6,425 bases of DNA from JAAZDN01 sp964440875 (GCA_964440875.1 CAYTTS010000061.1:1-6425); one strand, 5' to 3'; counted from the stretch's first letter, positions 1 through 6,374 are shown. Numbers and translations are program-made. The notes: generated by a model not told the origin, from the letters alone.

Positions 1-30
1 ATAATTAATTAAATTTTTGTTTAAAATAAA

Positions 31-60
31 CGAGACCTCAAGTAGGTCTTTTTTTATTTT
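31..60 (+). terminator. Intrinsic terminator of the unseen upstream gene
   Basis: A perfect 6-bp stem AGACCT (33-38) / AGGTCT (44-49) with a 5-nt loop is followed by a T run (49-55) and four more T after one A. An A-rich stretch precedes it. This is a short but standard Rho-independent terminator reading on the + strand. It separates the operon from whatever lies upstream. On the other strand the T-rich tail is weaker (CGTTTATTTT), so bidirectional action is possible but not clear. No coding region can be supported in bases 1-30. Confidence 0.8.
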
Positions 61-84
61 GTGAAAACATTGTAAAGTTCACAA
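59..84. promoter_or_regulatory. Inverted repeat, possible operator (Rex-like half-sites)
   Basis: TTGTGAA (59-65) and TTCACAA (78-84) form a perfect 7-bp inverted repeat separated by 12 nt. The half-sites are those of the redox repressor Rex (TTGTGAA-N4-TTCACAA), but the usual spacing is 4 nt, not 12. Read with normal spacing, 59-76 keeps the left half intact and matches 11 of 14 defined positions of that consensus. The repeat spans the -35 of a candidate promoter, where a repressor could act. Assignment to Rex is inference; it could also be another regulator's site or an RNA hairpin. Confidence 0.35.
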
Positions 85-97
85 GTGTATTTAAAAT
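70..97 (+). promoter_or_regulatory. Candidate upstream sigma-A promoter
   Basis: TTGTAA (70-75, 4 of 6 to TTGACA), a 16-nt spacer and TAAAAT (92-97, 5 of 6 to TATAAT) make a plausible vegetative promoter. Transcription would start near 104 and leave a leader of about 120 nt before lplA. The inverted repeat at 59-84 covers its -35. In such AT-rich DNA a chance match is possible. Confidence 0.4.
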
Positions 98-131
98 GTT
101 TTCTTAGGCTAAATGTATGCATATTGATTGT

Positions 132-146
132 ACGAAAACGCTTATA
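132..146 (+). promoter_or_regulatory. cre-like site for CcpA
   Basis: Aligned to the catabolite-responsive element WTGNAANCGNWNNCA, this stretch matches 8 of 10 defined positions. The misses are C for T at 133 and T for C at 145. The ten bases GAAAACGCTT (134-143) are identical to the centre of strong cre sites. It overlaps a TATAAT box at 143-148 and lies downstream of the candidate promoter at 70-97, so CcpA bound here could block initiation or act as a roadblock. A role in carbon catabolite control of the operon is inference. Confidence 0.5.
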
Positions 147-148
147 AT
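143..148 (+). promoter_or_regulatory. Consensus -10 box (TATAAT)
   Basis: A perfect TATAAT lies 77 nt before the lplA start and would give a transcript starting near 155 with a leader of about 70 nt. No good -35 hexamer occurs at 16-18 nt spacing (CATATT at 17), and there is no TGN extension. The box is ideal but the promoter as a whole is incomplete and may need an activator. It overlaps the cre-like site. Confidence 0.45.
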
Positions 149-163
149 GTTAATATTTGCGTG

Positions 164-185
164 TAAGTTAGCAGAGGGTAACTTA
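164..185 (+). other. Leader hairpin upstream of lplA
   Basis: TAAGTTA (164-170) and TAACTTA (179-185) form a perfect 7-bp stem around the 8-nt loop GCAGAGGG. It lies inside the predicted leader, 29 nt before the lplA Shine-Dalgarno. No T run follows, so it is not a terminator. An alternative pairing of GTGTAAG (161-167) with CTTAACAC (193-200, one bulge) excludes this stem. The stem is A/U-rich and weak; a regulatory role is not shown. Confidence 0.3.
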
Positions 186-224
186 ATTGTCGCTTAACAC
201 TTACGAATTGAATAGGAGGTCAAG

Positions 225-1211
225 ATGAGATATTTGATAAATAAGTCAACTAACCCTTACTTCAACTTAGCCCTTGATGAATATGCAATGAAGCATATCG
301 ACGTGGACGATGATTTCTTTATATTATGGCGTAATGAACCATCAGTAATTATTGGTAAAAACCAAAATGCTGTTGAGGAGATTAACGAAGCTTATATAAA
401 AGAAAATAATGTCAAGGTTGCTAGAAGAGTATCGGGTGGTGGTGCAGTTTATCACGACTTAGGAAACTTAAACTTCACGTTTGTGATCAATGTAGATGAT
501 CCTGGTAAAGTTAACTATAAGAAATATGTCCAACCTATTATTGACGCATTAGCAGACATGGGAATTACTGCTGAAGCATCAGGAAGAAATGACATATTAA
601 TTGACGGCTTAAAAATATCCGGAAATGCTCAAAGAGTTACAAATGGTAAACTGATGCATCATGGAACTTTATTATTCGATGTTAATATTGAAAATATGGT
701 TCAAGCATTAAATGTTCTACCAGATAAATATATATCTAAAGGCGTAAAGTCTGTTAGATCGAGAGTAACTAATATTAAAGAGCATTTACCTGAAGATACA
801 GACATATTTGACTTTTGGGACTCACTTCAATACTACTTATCAAACAGTGGTTTAGATAGTGAGATATTATTATCGGATGATGATATTGCAAACGTTGAGT
901 ACGAAGCACTAAACCGGTTCAGTACTTGGGATTGGATTTATGGAGAATCTCCAGAATTCGATATGAGTAGTGAGAAAAGGTTTGCGGGTGGCCAGTTAGA
1001 AGTTAATCTAAGCGTTGATGAAGGACATATTACTAAGATCAGATTTATTGGTGATTTCTTAGGCGTTAGTGATGTAGGACTTGTCGAAGAAAGACTTAAA
1101 AATGTCCGTTTTGACAGAGATTCAGTTTCGGCAGTGTTAAACACAGTAGATATAAATTTATATTTTGGAAGTATTACTATTGATGAAATACTATCCTTAA
1201 TCTTTGAATAG
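225..1211 (+). CDS. lplA: Lipoate-protein ligase A
   Basis: This 328-residue cytoplasmic enzyme uses ATP and free lipoate to form lipoyl-AMP, then transfers the lipoyl group to a specific lysine of lipoyl domains. The N-terminal catalytic domain (about 1-190) carries the family signature RRVSGGGAVYHD (67-78), the following GNLNFTF, and the motif around the conserved lysine K130 in DGLKISGNAQ (127-136). A smaller C-terminal domain (about 235-328) begins with WDWIYGESPEF, typical of the family. Length is close to that of E. coli LplA, so the gene looks intact. The ATG at 225 follows AGGAGG (214-219) by 5 nt. It is first in the operon, 13 nt before pdhA, and its obvious substrate is the E2 encoded downstream. 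It uses ATA isoleucine codons about ten times, which the pdh genes nearly avoid, suggesting lower expression. An octanoyl-transferase role is less likely given the C-terminal accessory domain. Confidence 0.95.
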   Translation: MRYLINKSTNPYFNLALDEYAMKHIDVDDDFFILWRNEPSVIIGKNQNAVEEINEAYIKENNVKVARRVSGGGAVYHDLGNLNFTFVINVDDPGKVNYKKYVQPIIDALADMGITAEASGRNDILIDGLKISGNAQRVTNGKLMHHGTLLFDVNIENMVQALNVLPDKYISKGVKSVRSRVTNIKEHLPEDTDIFDFWDSLQYYLSNSGLDSEILLSDDDIANVEYEALNRFSTWDWIYGESPEFDMSSEKRFAGGQLEVNLSVDEGHITKIRFIGDFLGVSDVGLVEERLKNVRFDRDSVSAVLNTVDINLYFGSITIDEILSLIFE

Positions 1212-1212
1212 A

Positions 1213-1220
1213 AAGGTGAT
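1213..1220 (+). promoter_or_regulatory. Ribosome binding site that fixes the pdhA start
   Basis: AAGGTGAT lies just after the lplA stop (1209-1211) and is complementary to the 3' end of 16S rRNA. It is placed correctly for the ATG at 1225. It lies inside the extra seven codons that would result from an in-frame TTG at 1204, so the TTG start is very unlikely. Confidence 0.85.
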
Positions 1221-1224
1221 TGTT

Positions 1225-2337
1225 ATGGCAAAAAACAAGAAAAATGTATTAGATTTCCAGGCTCATTTAGATGGCTTATTAGATAGCTATGAGATGATTC
1301 AAGTTTTAGATGAGAACGGAAAGATTGTAAATAAAGATTTAGTACCTGATTTATCAGATGAAGAACTAGTTAGTTTATTTGAGGATATGTTATGGGCTCG
1401 AGCGTTAAATGATCGTTCGACAATCTTAGCACGTCAAGGAAGGTTAGGATTCTTTGGACCAACTGCGGGACAAGAAGCAAGTCAACTTGCGAGTCACTTA
1501 GCATTTGATAAAGAAGATATCTTATTCCCAGGATATAGAGATATCCCACAATTAGTTAAACATGGTCTACCATTAGACAAAGCATTCTTATGGAGTAGAG
1601 GACACGTATTAGGAAACCAATACCCAGAAGATTTACACGCTATGCCTCCACAAATTATTATTGGAGCACAATATATTCAAGCAGCAGGTGCTGGTCTTGG
1701 ACTTAAAAAACGTGGTAAAGATTTAGTTTCATTCACATATACAGGTGATGGTGGATCATCACAAGGTGACTTCTATGAAGGAATTAACACTGGTGGAGCA
1801 ATGAAGGTAAATACTGTATTCTTTATTCAAAATAATGGATATGCTATTTCAACACCAAGAGACAAACAAACAGCGGCAGTTACTCTAGCTCAAAAAGCTG
1901 CAGCAGCAGGTATTCCTGGAATTCAAGTAGATGGAATGGACGCTTTAGCTGTCTATACAGTTTCTAAAGCTGCGCGTGATTGGGCAGTTGCAGGAAATGG
2001 TCCTGTATTAATTGAAACTATTACTTCTAGATTTGGTGCTCACTCAATGTCAGGGGACGATCCTAAGCGTTATAGAACGCAAGCAAGTATGGAAGAATGG
2101 GACAAAAAAGATCCATTAATTAGAATGAGAAAATACTTAGTTGAAAAAGGTTTATGGGATGAAGCAAAAGAGGATGCAATTGTAGAACAATTTGACCATG
2201 ATATCCAAGAGTCTGTTAAATTAGCAGATGCTGCTCCAAAACAAAAAGTTTCAGAATTATTAGAATTAGTGTTTGAAACACCAGATCATATGACACAAGA
2301 ACAAATCGATAAATATAAAAATAAGGAAGGTGAATAA
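1225..2337 (+). CDS. pdhA: Pyruvate dehydrogenase E1 component, alpha subunit
   Basis: The alpha subunit of the heterotetrameric E1 binds thiamine diphosphate and, with PdhB, decarboxylates pyruvate and acetylates the lipoyl arm of E2. With the ATG at 1225 the protein has 370 residues, about the length of the Geobacillus E1 alpha. The ThDP/Mg motif runs from GDGGSSQGDFYEGIN (174-188) to NN at 203-204. The segment GRLGFFGPTAGQEASQ (72-87) and the flexible active-site loop RFGAHSMSGDDPKRYR (269-284) are typical of Firmicute PDH rather than of branched-chain enzymes. There is no signal peptide. An in-frame TTG at 1204 would add seven residues and overlap lplA, but it has no ribosome binding site. 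The gene ends 3 nt before pdhB, so the two subunits are probably translationally coupled. Confidence 0.97.
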   Translation: MAKNKKNVLDFQAHLDGLLDSYEMIQVLDENGKIVNKDLVPDLSDEELVSLFEDMLWARALNDRSTILARQGRLGFFGPTAGQEASQLASHLAFDKEDILFPGYRDIPQLVKHGLPLDKAFLWSRGHVLGNQYPEDLHAMPPQIIIGAQYIQAAGAGLGLKKRGKDLVSFTYTGDGGSSQGDFYEGINTGGAMKVNTVFFIQNNGYAISTPRDKQTAAVTLAQKAAAAGIPGIQVDGMDALAVYTVSKAARDWAVAGNGPVLIETITSRFGAHSMSGDDPKRYRTQASMEEWDKKDPLIRMRKYLVEKGLWDEAKEDAIVEQFDHDIQESVKLADAAPKQKVSELLELVFETPDHMTQEQIDKYKNKEGE

Positions 2338-2340
2338 TTA

Positions 2341-3327
2341 ATGGCTCAATTAACTATGGTACAAGCGATTACTAACGCATTAGATAACGCTTTAGAAAAA
2401 GATAAAGATACATTAATTTTTGGTGAAGACGTAGGAGTTAACGGTGGAGTTTTCCGTGCTACTGAAGGTCTTCAAGAGAAATATTCAGAAGAACGCGTAT
2501 TTGACACACCACTTGCAGAATCAGTAATTGGTGGACTTGCAATTGGTTTATCATTAGAAAACTACCGTCCAATTATGGAAATTCAATTCTTTGGATTCGT
2601 ATTTGAAGTAATGGACTCAATAGCAGCACAAATGTCACGTACAAGATACAGAATGGGTGGAACAAGAAATATGCCTATTACTGTTCGTGCTCCTTACGGT
2701 GGTGGAGTATATGCTCCTGAGTTACACTCTGACTCACTAGAAGGATTAATGGCACAAACACCAGGATTAAAAGTTGTTATTCCAAGTAACCCTTATGATG
2801 CAAAAGGTTTATTATTAGCTTCAATTGAAGATAATGATCCAGTTGTATTCTTAGAACACATGAAATTATATAGATCATTTAGAGATGAAGTACCTGAAGA
2901 ATACTACACTGTTCCATTAGGAAAAGCTGCAGTAGCACATGAAGGTAGTGATGTTACTGTTGTTACATATGGTTACATGGTAAGAGAAGCATTAAAAGCA
3001 GCTGAAGAATTAGCTGACAGTGGTGTTTCAGTTGAAGTAATTGACTTAAGAACAATTCAACCAATTGATGTTGACACTATTGTTAAATCAGTAAGTAAAA
3101 CAGGTAGATTAGTTGTTGTACAAGAAGCGCAAAGACAAGCTGGAGTTGCAGCTAATGTTATGGCTGAAGTTTCAGAAAGACCTGAAGCAATCTTAGCTCT
3201 AAAAGCGCCAATCGCAAGAGTAGCAGCACCAGATACTCCATACCCATTTGGATTAGCTGAAAATGAATGGCTACCAAATGCTGAAGATATTAAAGCAGAA
3301 ATTCAAAACGTAATTAAGTTTGATTAA
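2341..3327 (+). CDS. pdhB: Pyruvate dehydrogenase E1 component, beta subunit
   Basis: The 328-residue beta subunit completes the E1 active site with PdhA and contacts the subunit-binding domain of E2. The pyrimidine-binding half of the transketolase fold is recognisable: FGEDVG (27-32), then DTPLAE (55-60), whose final Glu should activate the ThDP aminopyrimidine. ELHSDSLEG (127-135) contains the conserved active-site His129, and PGLKVVIPS (141-149) follows. The C-terminal transketolase domain (about 205-328) shows VEVIDLRTIQPID (231-243) and YPFGLAENEWLP (301-312). The length is normal for the family. The ATG at 2341 is served by AAGGAAGGTGA, which lies within the last codons of pdhA, a sign of coupled synthesis of the two E1 chains. 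Confidence 0.97.
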   Translation: MAQLTMVQAITNALDNALEKDKDTLIFGEDVGVNGGVFRATEGLQEKYSEERVFDTPLAESVIGGLAIGLSLENYRPIMEIQFFGFVFEVMDSIAAQMSRTRYRMGGTRNMPITVRAPYGGGVYAPELHSDSLEGLMAQTPGLKVVIPSNPYDAKGLLLASIEDNDPVVFLEHMKLYRSFRDEVPEEYYTVPLGKAAVAHEGSDVTVVTYGYMVREALKAAEELADSGVSVEVIDLRTIQPIDVDTIVKSVSKTGRLVVVQEAQRQAGVAANVMAEVSERPEAILALKAPIARVAAPDTPYPFGLAENEWLPNAEDIKAEIQNVIKFD

Positions 3328-3340
3328 TAGGAGGTAAAGT

Positions 3341-4912
3341 ATGTCATTTATATTTAAAATGCCTGATGTAGGAGAAGGAATCAACGAAGGAGAAATCGTA
3401 AAGTGGCACGTAGCTGTCGGTGACGATATCAAAGTTGATGAGACAATTGTAGAAATTCAAAATGATAAATTAGTACAAGATGTACCATCTCCTGTAAGTG
3501 GAAAAATTATTAAGATTTATGTTGATGAAAATACAGTAGCAACAGTTGGAGATCCATTAATTGAGTTTATCGTTGATGGAGATGTTCCAGTTGAAGCACA
3601 AGAAGAAGCACCAGCAGTAGCGGCTTCTGTAGCTCCAGCGGCATCAACTTCAGTATTTACAGTTACACTACCAAACGTAGGTGAAGGTATTACTGAAGGT
3701 GAAATCGTATCATGGGCTGTAGCAGAAGGCGATAGTATTAAGATTGATGAAACATTACTAGAAGTTGCTAATGATAAATTAGTACAAGATGTACCATCAC
3801 CAGTTACTGGAGTAGTTCAAAAAATATTAGTAGCAGCAGGAACAGTTTCAACTGTTGGAGATGCAATTGTTGAAATCGCTGTTGAAGGTGATTTACCAGT
3901 ACAAGAAACTGCTAATGTAGTTGTTGAAGAAGCTGCAGTAGCAACACCAAAAGCAGCTGTTAGCGGATCATCAGTAGTAGCAGGAAGAGTATTAGCAATG
4001 CCATCAGTACGTCAGTATGCACGTGATAAAGGTATTGATATTACAACAATAGCAGGTACTGGAAACCATGGACATATCACAAAAGCAGATATCGATGGAA
4101 ACAATGTAGTAGCTGTTGAAGCTGCACCAGTTGTGGAAAGTGCAGTAGCACAAGCACCAGTAGCACAAGCTCCTGTTGCAGTTGCTCCAATCTCAATTCC
4201 GCAAAGTGAAGCAACATACCGTGAAGCGATGAGCCCAACTAGAAGAGCGATTGCACAAGCAATGGTTAACTCTAAAGCTCAAGCACCACACGTTACGATT
4301 TTTGATGAAGTAGATGTTACTAAATTAATGGAACATAGAACTAAGTTTAAAGAAGTTGCAGCTAAACAAGATGTAAGTTTAACGTTCTTAGCATATATGG
4401 CTAAAGCAGTAGTTTCAGTACTACGTAAATACCCGGTATTAAATTCAAGTGTTGATACAAGTACAAACGAAATTGTTTACAAAAACTTCTACAACATTGG
4501 TATCGCGGTAGATACGGAAGCTGGATTATATGTACCAGTTATTAAAGATGCAGATAGAAAAGGAATCTTCTCAATTGCTAGAGATATTACAGATTTAGCA
4601 AGTAAAGCACATGATGGTAAATTATCACGTGATGAAATGAGTAATGGTTCAACTTCAATATCAAATATCGGATCAGCATGGGGTATGTGGTTTACACCAA
4701 TCATTAACTTCCCTGAAGTTGCAATCTTCGGTATGGGACGTATTGAGAAAAAACCTATTGTAACAGCAGATAATACAATCGCTGTTGGAAGTGTCTTACA
4801 CTTATCAATGAGCTTTGACCACAGAATTATTGATGGTGCCCTAGCTCAAAAAGCTATGAATGAATTAAAAACATTATTAGCTGATCCAGAATTATTATTA
4901 ATGGAAGGATGA
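3341..4912 (+). CDS. pdhC: Dihydrolipoamide acetyltransferase (PDH E2) with two lipoyl domains
   Basis: This is the structural core of the complex (523 residues); it moves the acetyl group from the lipoyl arm to CoA. Domains in order are lipoyl domain 1 (about 2-78, lysine K43), an Ala/Pro/Val/Glu linker, lipoyl domain 2 (about 105-181, K146), a second linker, the peripheral subunit-binding domain (about 216-253, MPSVRQYARDKGID to GHITKADI), a third linker (about 254-290) with a QAPVAQAPVA repeat, and the catalytic domain (about 295-521). The acyltransferase motif HRIIDG supplies catalytic H494 and D498. Both lipoyl sites read NDKLVQDVPSP, whereas Ala, Ser or Val after the lysine is more usual. 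The stretch GSAWGMWFTP (444-453) differs from the GSAGGQWFTP I recall in Bacillus relatives. The ATG at 3341 follows AGGAGG (3329-3334) by 6 nt. The stop is TGA. The substrate assignment to pyruvate rests on the gene context. Confidence 0.97.
   Translation: MSFIFKMPDVGEGINEGEIVKWHVAVGDDIKVDETIVEIQNDKLVQDVPSPVSGKIIKIYVDENTVATVGDPLIEFIVDGDVPVEAQEEAPAVAASVAPAASTSVFTVTLPNVGEGITEGEIVSWAVAEGDSIKIDETLLEVANDKLVQDVPSPVTGVVQKILVAAGTVSTVGDAIVEIAVEGDLPVQETANVVVEEAAVATPKAAVSGSSVVAGRVLAMPSVRQYARDKGIDITTIAGTGNHGHITKADIDGNNVVAVEAAPVVESAVAQAPVAQAPVAVAPISIPQSEATYREAMSPTRRAIAQAMVNSKAQAPHVTIFDEVDVTKLMEHRTKFKEVAAKQDVSLTFLAYMAKAVVSVLRKYPVLNSSVDTSTNEIVYKNFYNIGIAVDTEAGLYVPVIKDADRKGIFSIARDITDLASKAHDGKLSRDEMSNGSTSISNIGSAWGMWFTPIINFPEVAIFGMGRIEKKPIVTADNTIAVGSVLHLSMSFDHRIIDGALAQKAMNELKTLLADPELLLMEG
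3461..3489 (+). repeat. Direct repeat copy 1, lipoyl site of domain 1
   Basis: These 29 nt encode NDKLVQDVP plus part of the next Ser codon and include the codon for lipoyl lysine K43. They are identical, base for base, to 3770-3798, exactly 309 nt (103 codons) downstream in the same frame. The flanks of the two domains are related in protein but differ at many third positions. Confidence 0.9.
3770..3798 (+). repeat. Direct repeat copy 2, lipoyl site of domain 2
   Basis: This is the second copy of the 29-nt identical stretch, covering lipoyl lysine K146. Identity across all synonymous positions suggests either recent homogenisation of the two domains or strong shared codon preference. Recombination between copies would remove exactly one lipoyl-domain unit in frame. 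Confidence 0.9.
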
Positions 4913-4916
4913 TTAG

Positions 4917-6323
4917 ATGGTAGTAGGAGATTTCGCATTAGAACTTGATACGGTCGTTATCGGTTCAGGACCTGGTGGATATGTTGCAGCGATTAGAGCA
5001 GCACAATTAGGAAAAAAAGTAGCAATCGTTGAAAGAGACAATATTGGTGGCGTTTGTTTAAACGTTGGATGTATTCCATCTAAAGCATTGATTAATGTTG
5101 GACACAAATATCAAGAAGCTCAAAACTCACAATTATTTGGTATTGATTCTAAAGAGGTAACTTTAGACTTTGCTAAAACTCAAAAGTGGAAAGATGAAGA
5201 AGTTGTTAATAAACTTACTTCAGGAGTTTCGATGTTACTTAAAAAGAACAAAGTAGAAATTATCAAAGGAGAAGCTTTCTTCAATGATAGTAATCAATTT
5301 AGAGTATTAGATGGTGACAATGGACAATCATATAAGTTTAATGATGCTATTATCGCAACAGGCTCTAGACCAATTGAAATTAAAGGCTTCAAATTTGGAG
5401 GTAGAGTACTAGATTCAACTGGTGCACTAAACCTACAAGAAGTACCTAAAAAATTAGTTGTTATTGGTGGCGGATATATCGGAAGTGAACTTGCTAATAC
5501 TTATGCAAACTTAGGAAGTGAAGTTACGGTAATTGAAGCTAATAAAAATATCTTAGCTGGTTTTGATCAAGATATGATCGATCTTGTTGCTGCTGATTTT
5601 AAAGCAAAAGGAATTAAAGTAATTACTAATGCTTTTGCTCAAGAAGCAGTTGAAGAGAATGATCAATTAAAAGTATCATACAAAGTAGATGATAAAGTAG
5701 AAACAATTGAAACGGACTATGTATTAGTTTCAGTTGGAAGAAGACCAAATACAGATGAGTTAGGACTTGAATTAGCAGGTGTTGAATTAGATGAAAGAGG
5801 ATTTGTTAAAGTAGATAAACAAGGACGATCAACTAATAAACATATCTATGCAATTGGAGATATTACTCCAGGAGCAGCGCTAGCACATAAAGCAAGTTAT
5901 GAAGGAAAAATCGCTGCAGCAGCAATCGCAAAAGAAAATGTTGAGATTGACTATGTAGCAATGCCAGCTGTTTGTTTCACTGATGTTGAACTTGCAACAG
6001 TAGGTTTAACACAAGCAGAAGCAAAAGAACAAGGATTAAGTATTAATGTTGCTAAGTTCCCATTTGGAGCTAACGGACGTGCGCTATCAGTTGCACAAAC
6101 AGAAGGATTTGTAAGATTAATTACAGATAAAGAAACAGGAACTATCCTTGGTGGTCAAGTTGCAGGTGTAAGTGCTGGAGAAATTATTGCTGAAATAACA
6201 TTAGCAGTAGAAGCTAGAATGAATATTGAAGATATTTCATTAACAATTCATGCACACCCAACAATCGCAGAAACGATTATGGATGCTGCTGAATTAGCAC
6301 AAGGCTTACCAATTCACATTTAA
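4917..6323 (+). CDS. pdhD: Dihydrolipoamide dehydrogenase (PDH E3)
   Basis: This 468-residue flavoprotein reoxidises dihydrolipoyl-E2 and passes electrons through a disulfide and FAD to NAD+. In order it shows the FAD-binding Rossmann motif GSGPGG (16-21), the redox-active disulfide CLNVGC (C47, C52), the NAD-binding motif GGGYIGSE (184-191), the second FAD contact AIGD (312-315), and a C-terminal dimerisation domain with the catalytic HPTIAE dyad (H447, E452) that acts across the dimer. The N-terminus MVVGDFALELDT is typical of Bacilli PDH-type E3, and there is no N-terminal lipoyl domain. The ATG at 4917 lies 4 nt after the pdhC stop. Its Shine-Dalgarno GGAAGG (4903-4908) is inside the end of pdhC. 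As the last gene of the operon it may also serve other 2-oxoacid or glycine-cleavage complexes if the cell has them. Confidence 0.97.
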   Translation: MVVGDFALELDTVVIGSGPGGYVAAIRAAQLGKKVAIVERDNIGGVCLNVGCIPSKALINVGHKYQEAQNSQLFGIDSKEVTLDFAKTQKWKDEEVVNKLTSGVSMLLKKNKVEIIKGEAFFNDSNQFRVLDGDNGQSYKFNDAIIATGSRPIEIKGFKFGGRVLDSTGALNLQEVPKKLVVIGGGYIGSELANTYANLGSEVTVIEANKNILAGFDQDMIDLVAADFKAKGIKVITNAFAQEAVEENDQLKVSYKVDDKVETIETDYVLVSVGRRPNTDELGLELAGVELDERGFVKVDKQGRSTNKHIYAIGDITPGAALAHKASYEGKIAAAAIAKENVEIDYVAMPAVCFTDVELATVGLTQAEAKEQGLSINVAKFPFGANGRALSVAQTEGFVRLITDKETGTILGGQVAGVSAGEIIAEITLAVEARMNIEDISLTIHAHPTIAETIMDAAELAQGLPIHI

Positions 6324-6327
6324 CTAG

Positions 6328-6374
6328 AAGCTGTAAGTTAATGAGCAATCATTGACTTATGGCTTTTTCTATTT
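6328..6374 (+). terminator. Operon-ending intrinsic terminator with GCAA loop
   Basis: Bases 6328-6344 pair with 6349-6365 in a 17-bp stem containing three G-U pairs and no mismatch. It is capped by the GNRA tetraloop GCAA (6345-6348). The T-rich tail is TTTTTCTATTT (6364-6374). It begins 5 nt after the pdhD stop codon and should end the lplA-pdhABCD transcript efficiently. Confidence 0.93.

Noticed and set aside
19..31. Small inverted repeat GTTTA/TAAAC
   Set aside because: Five A/T-rich pairs with a 3-nt loop are expected by chance in such DNA.
116..123. Palindrome TATGCATA
   Set aside because: Eight bases of symmetry in an AT-rich spacer, with no match to a regulator site that I can name.
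34..221. GACCTC (34-39) is complementary to GAGGTC (216-221) at the lplA ribosome binding site, a possible anti-Shine-Dalgarno
   Set aside because: The first element belongs to the upstream terminator and lies before both candidate promoters, so it should not be in the lplA transcript.
938..1144. Open frame on the - strand inside lplA (68 codons)
   Set aside because: It lies wholly within the strongly supported lplA gene, its product is low-complexity Ser/Thr/Pro/Leu-rich, and no ribosome binding site or family signal was recognised.
3872..3888. A second cre-like match (TGAAATCGCTGTTG) inside pdhC
   Set aside because: It lacks the closing CA, is inside a coding region for lipoyl domain 2 and is explained by the codons present.
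4489..4704. Open frame on the - strand inside pdhC (71 codons)
   Set aside because: It is the shadow of the E2 catalytic domain in another frame, with no independent evidence of expression.
1225..4912. Branched-chain 2-oxoacid or acetoin dehydrogenase instead of PDH
   Set aside because: The E1 alpha loop (SMSGDDPKRYR), the two-lipoyl-domain E2 and the gene order fit PDH of Bacilli better, and no acetoin or branched-chain genes accompany them.
4913..5107. Open frame on the - strand over the start of pdhD (64 codons)
   Set aside because: It mirrors the conserved FAD and disulfide region of E3 and has no recognisable product.
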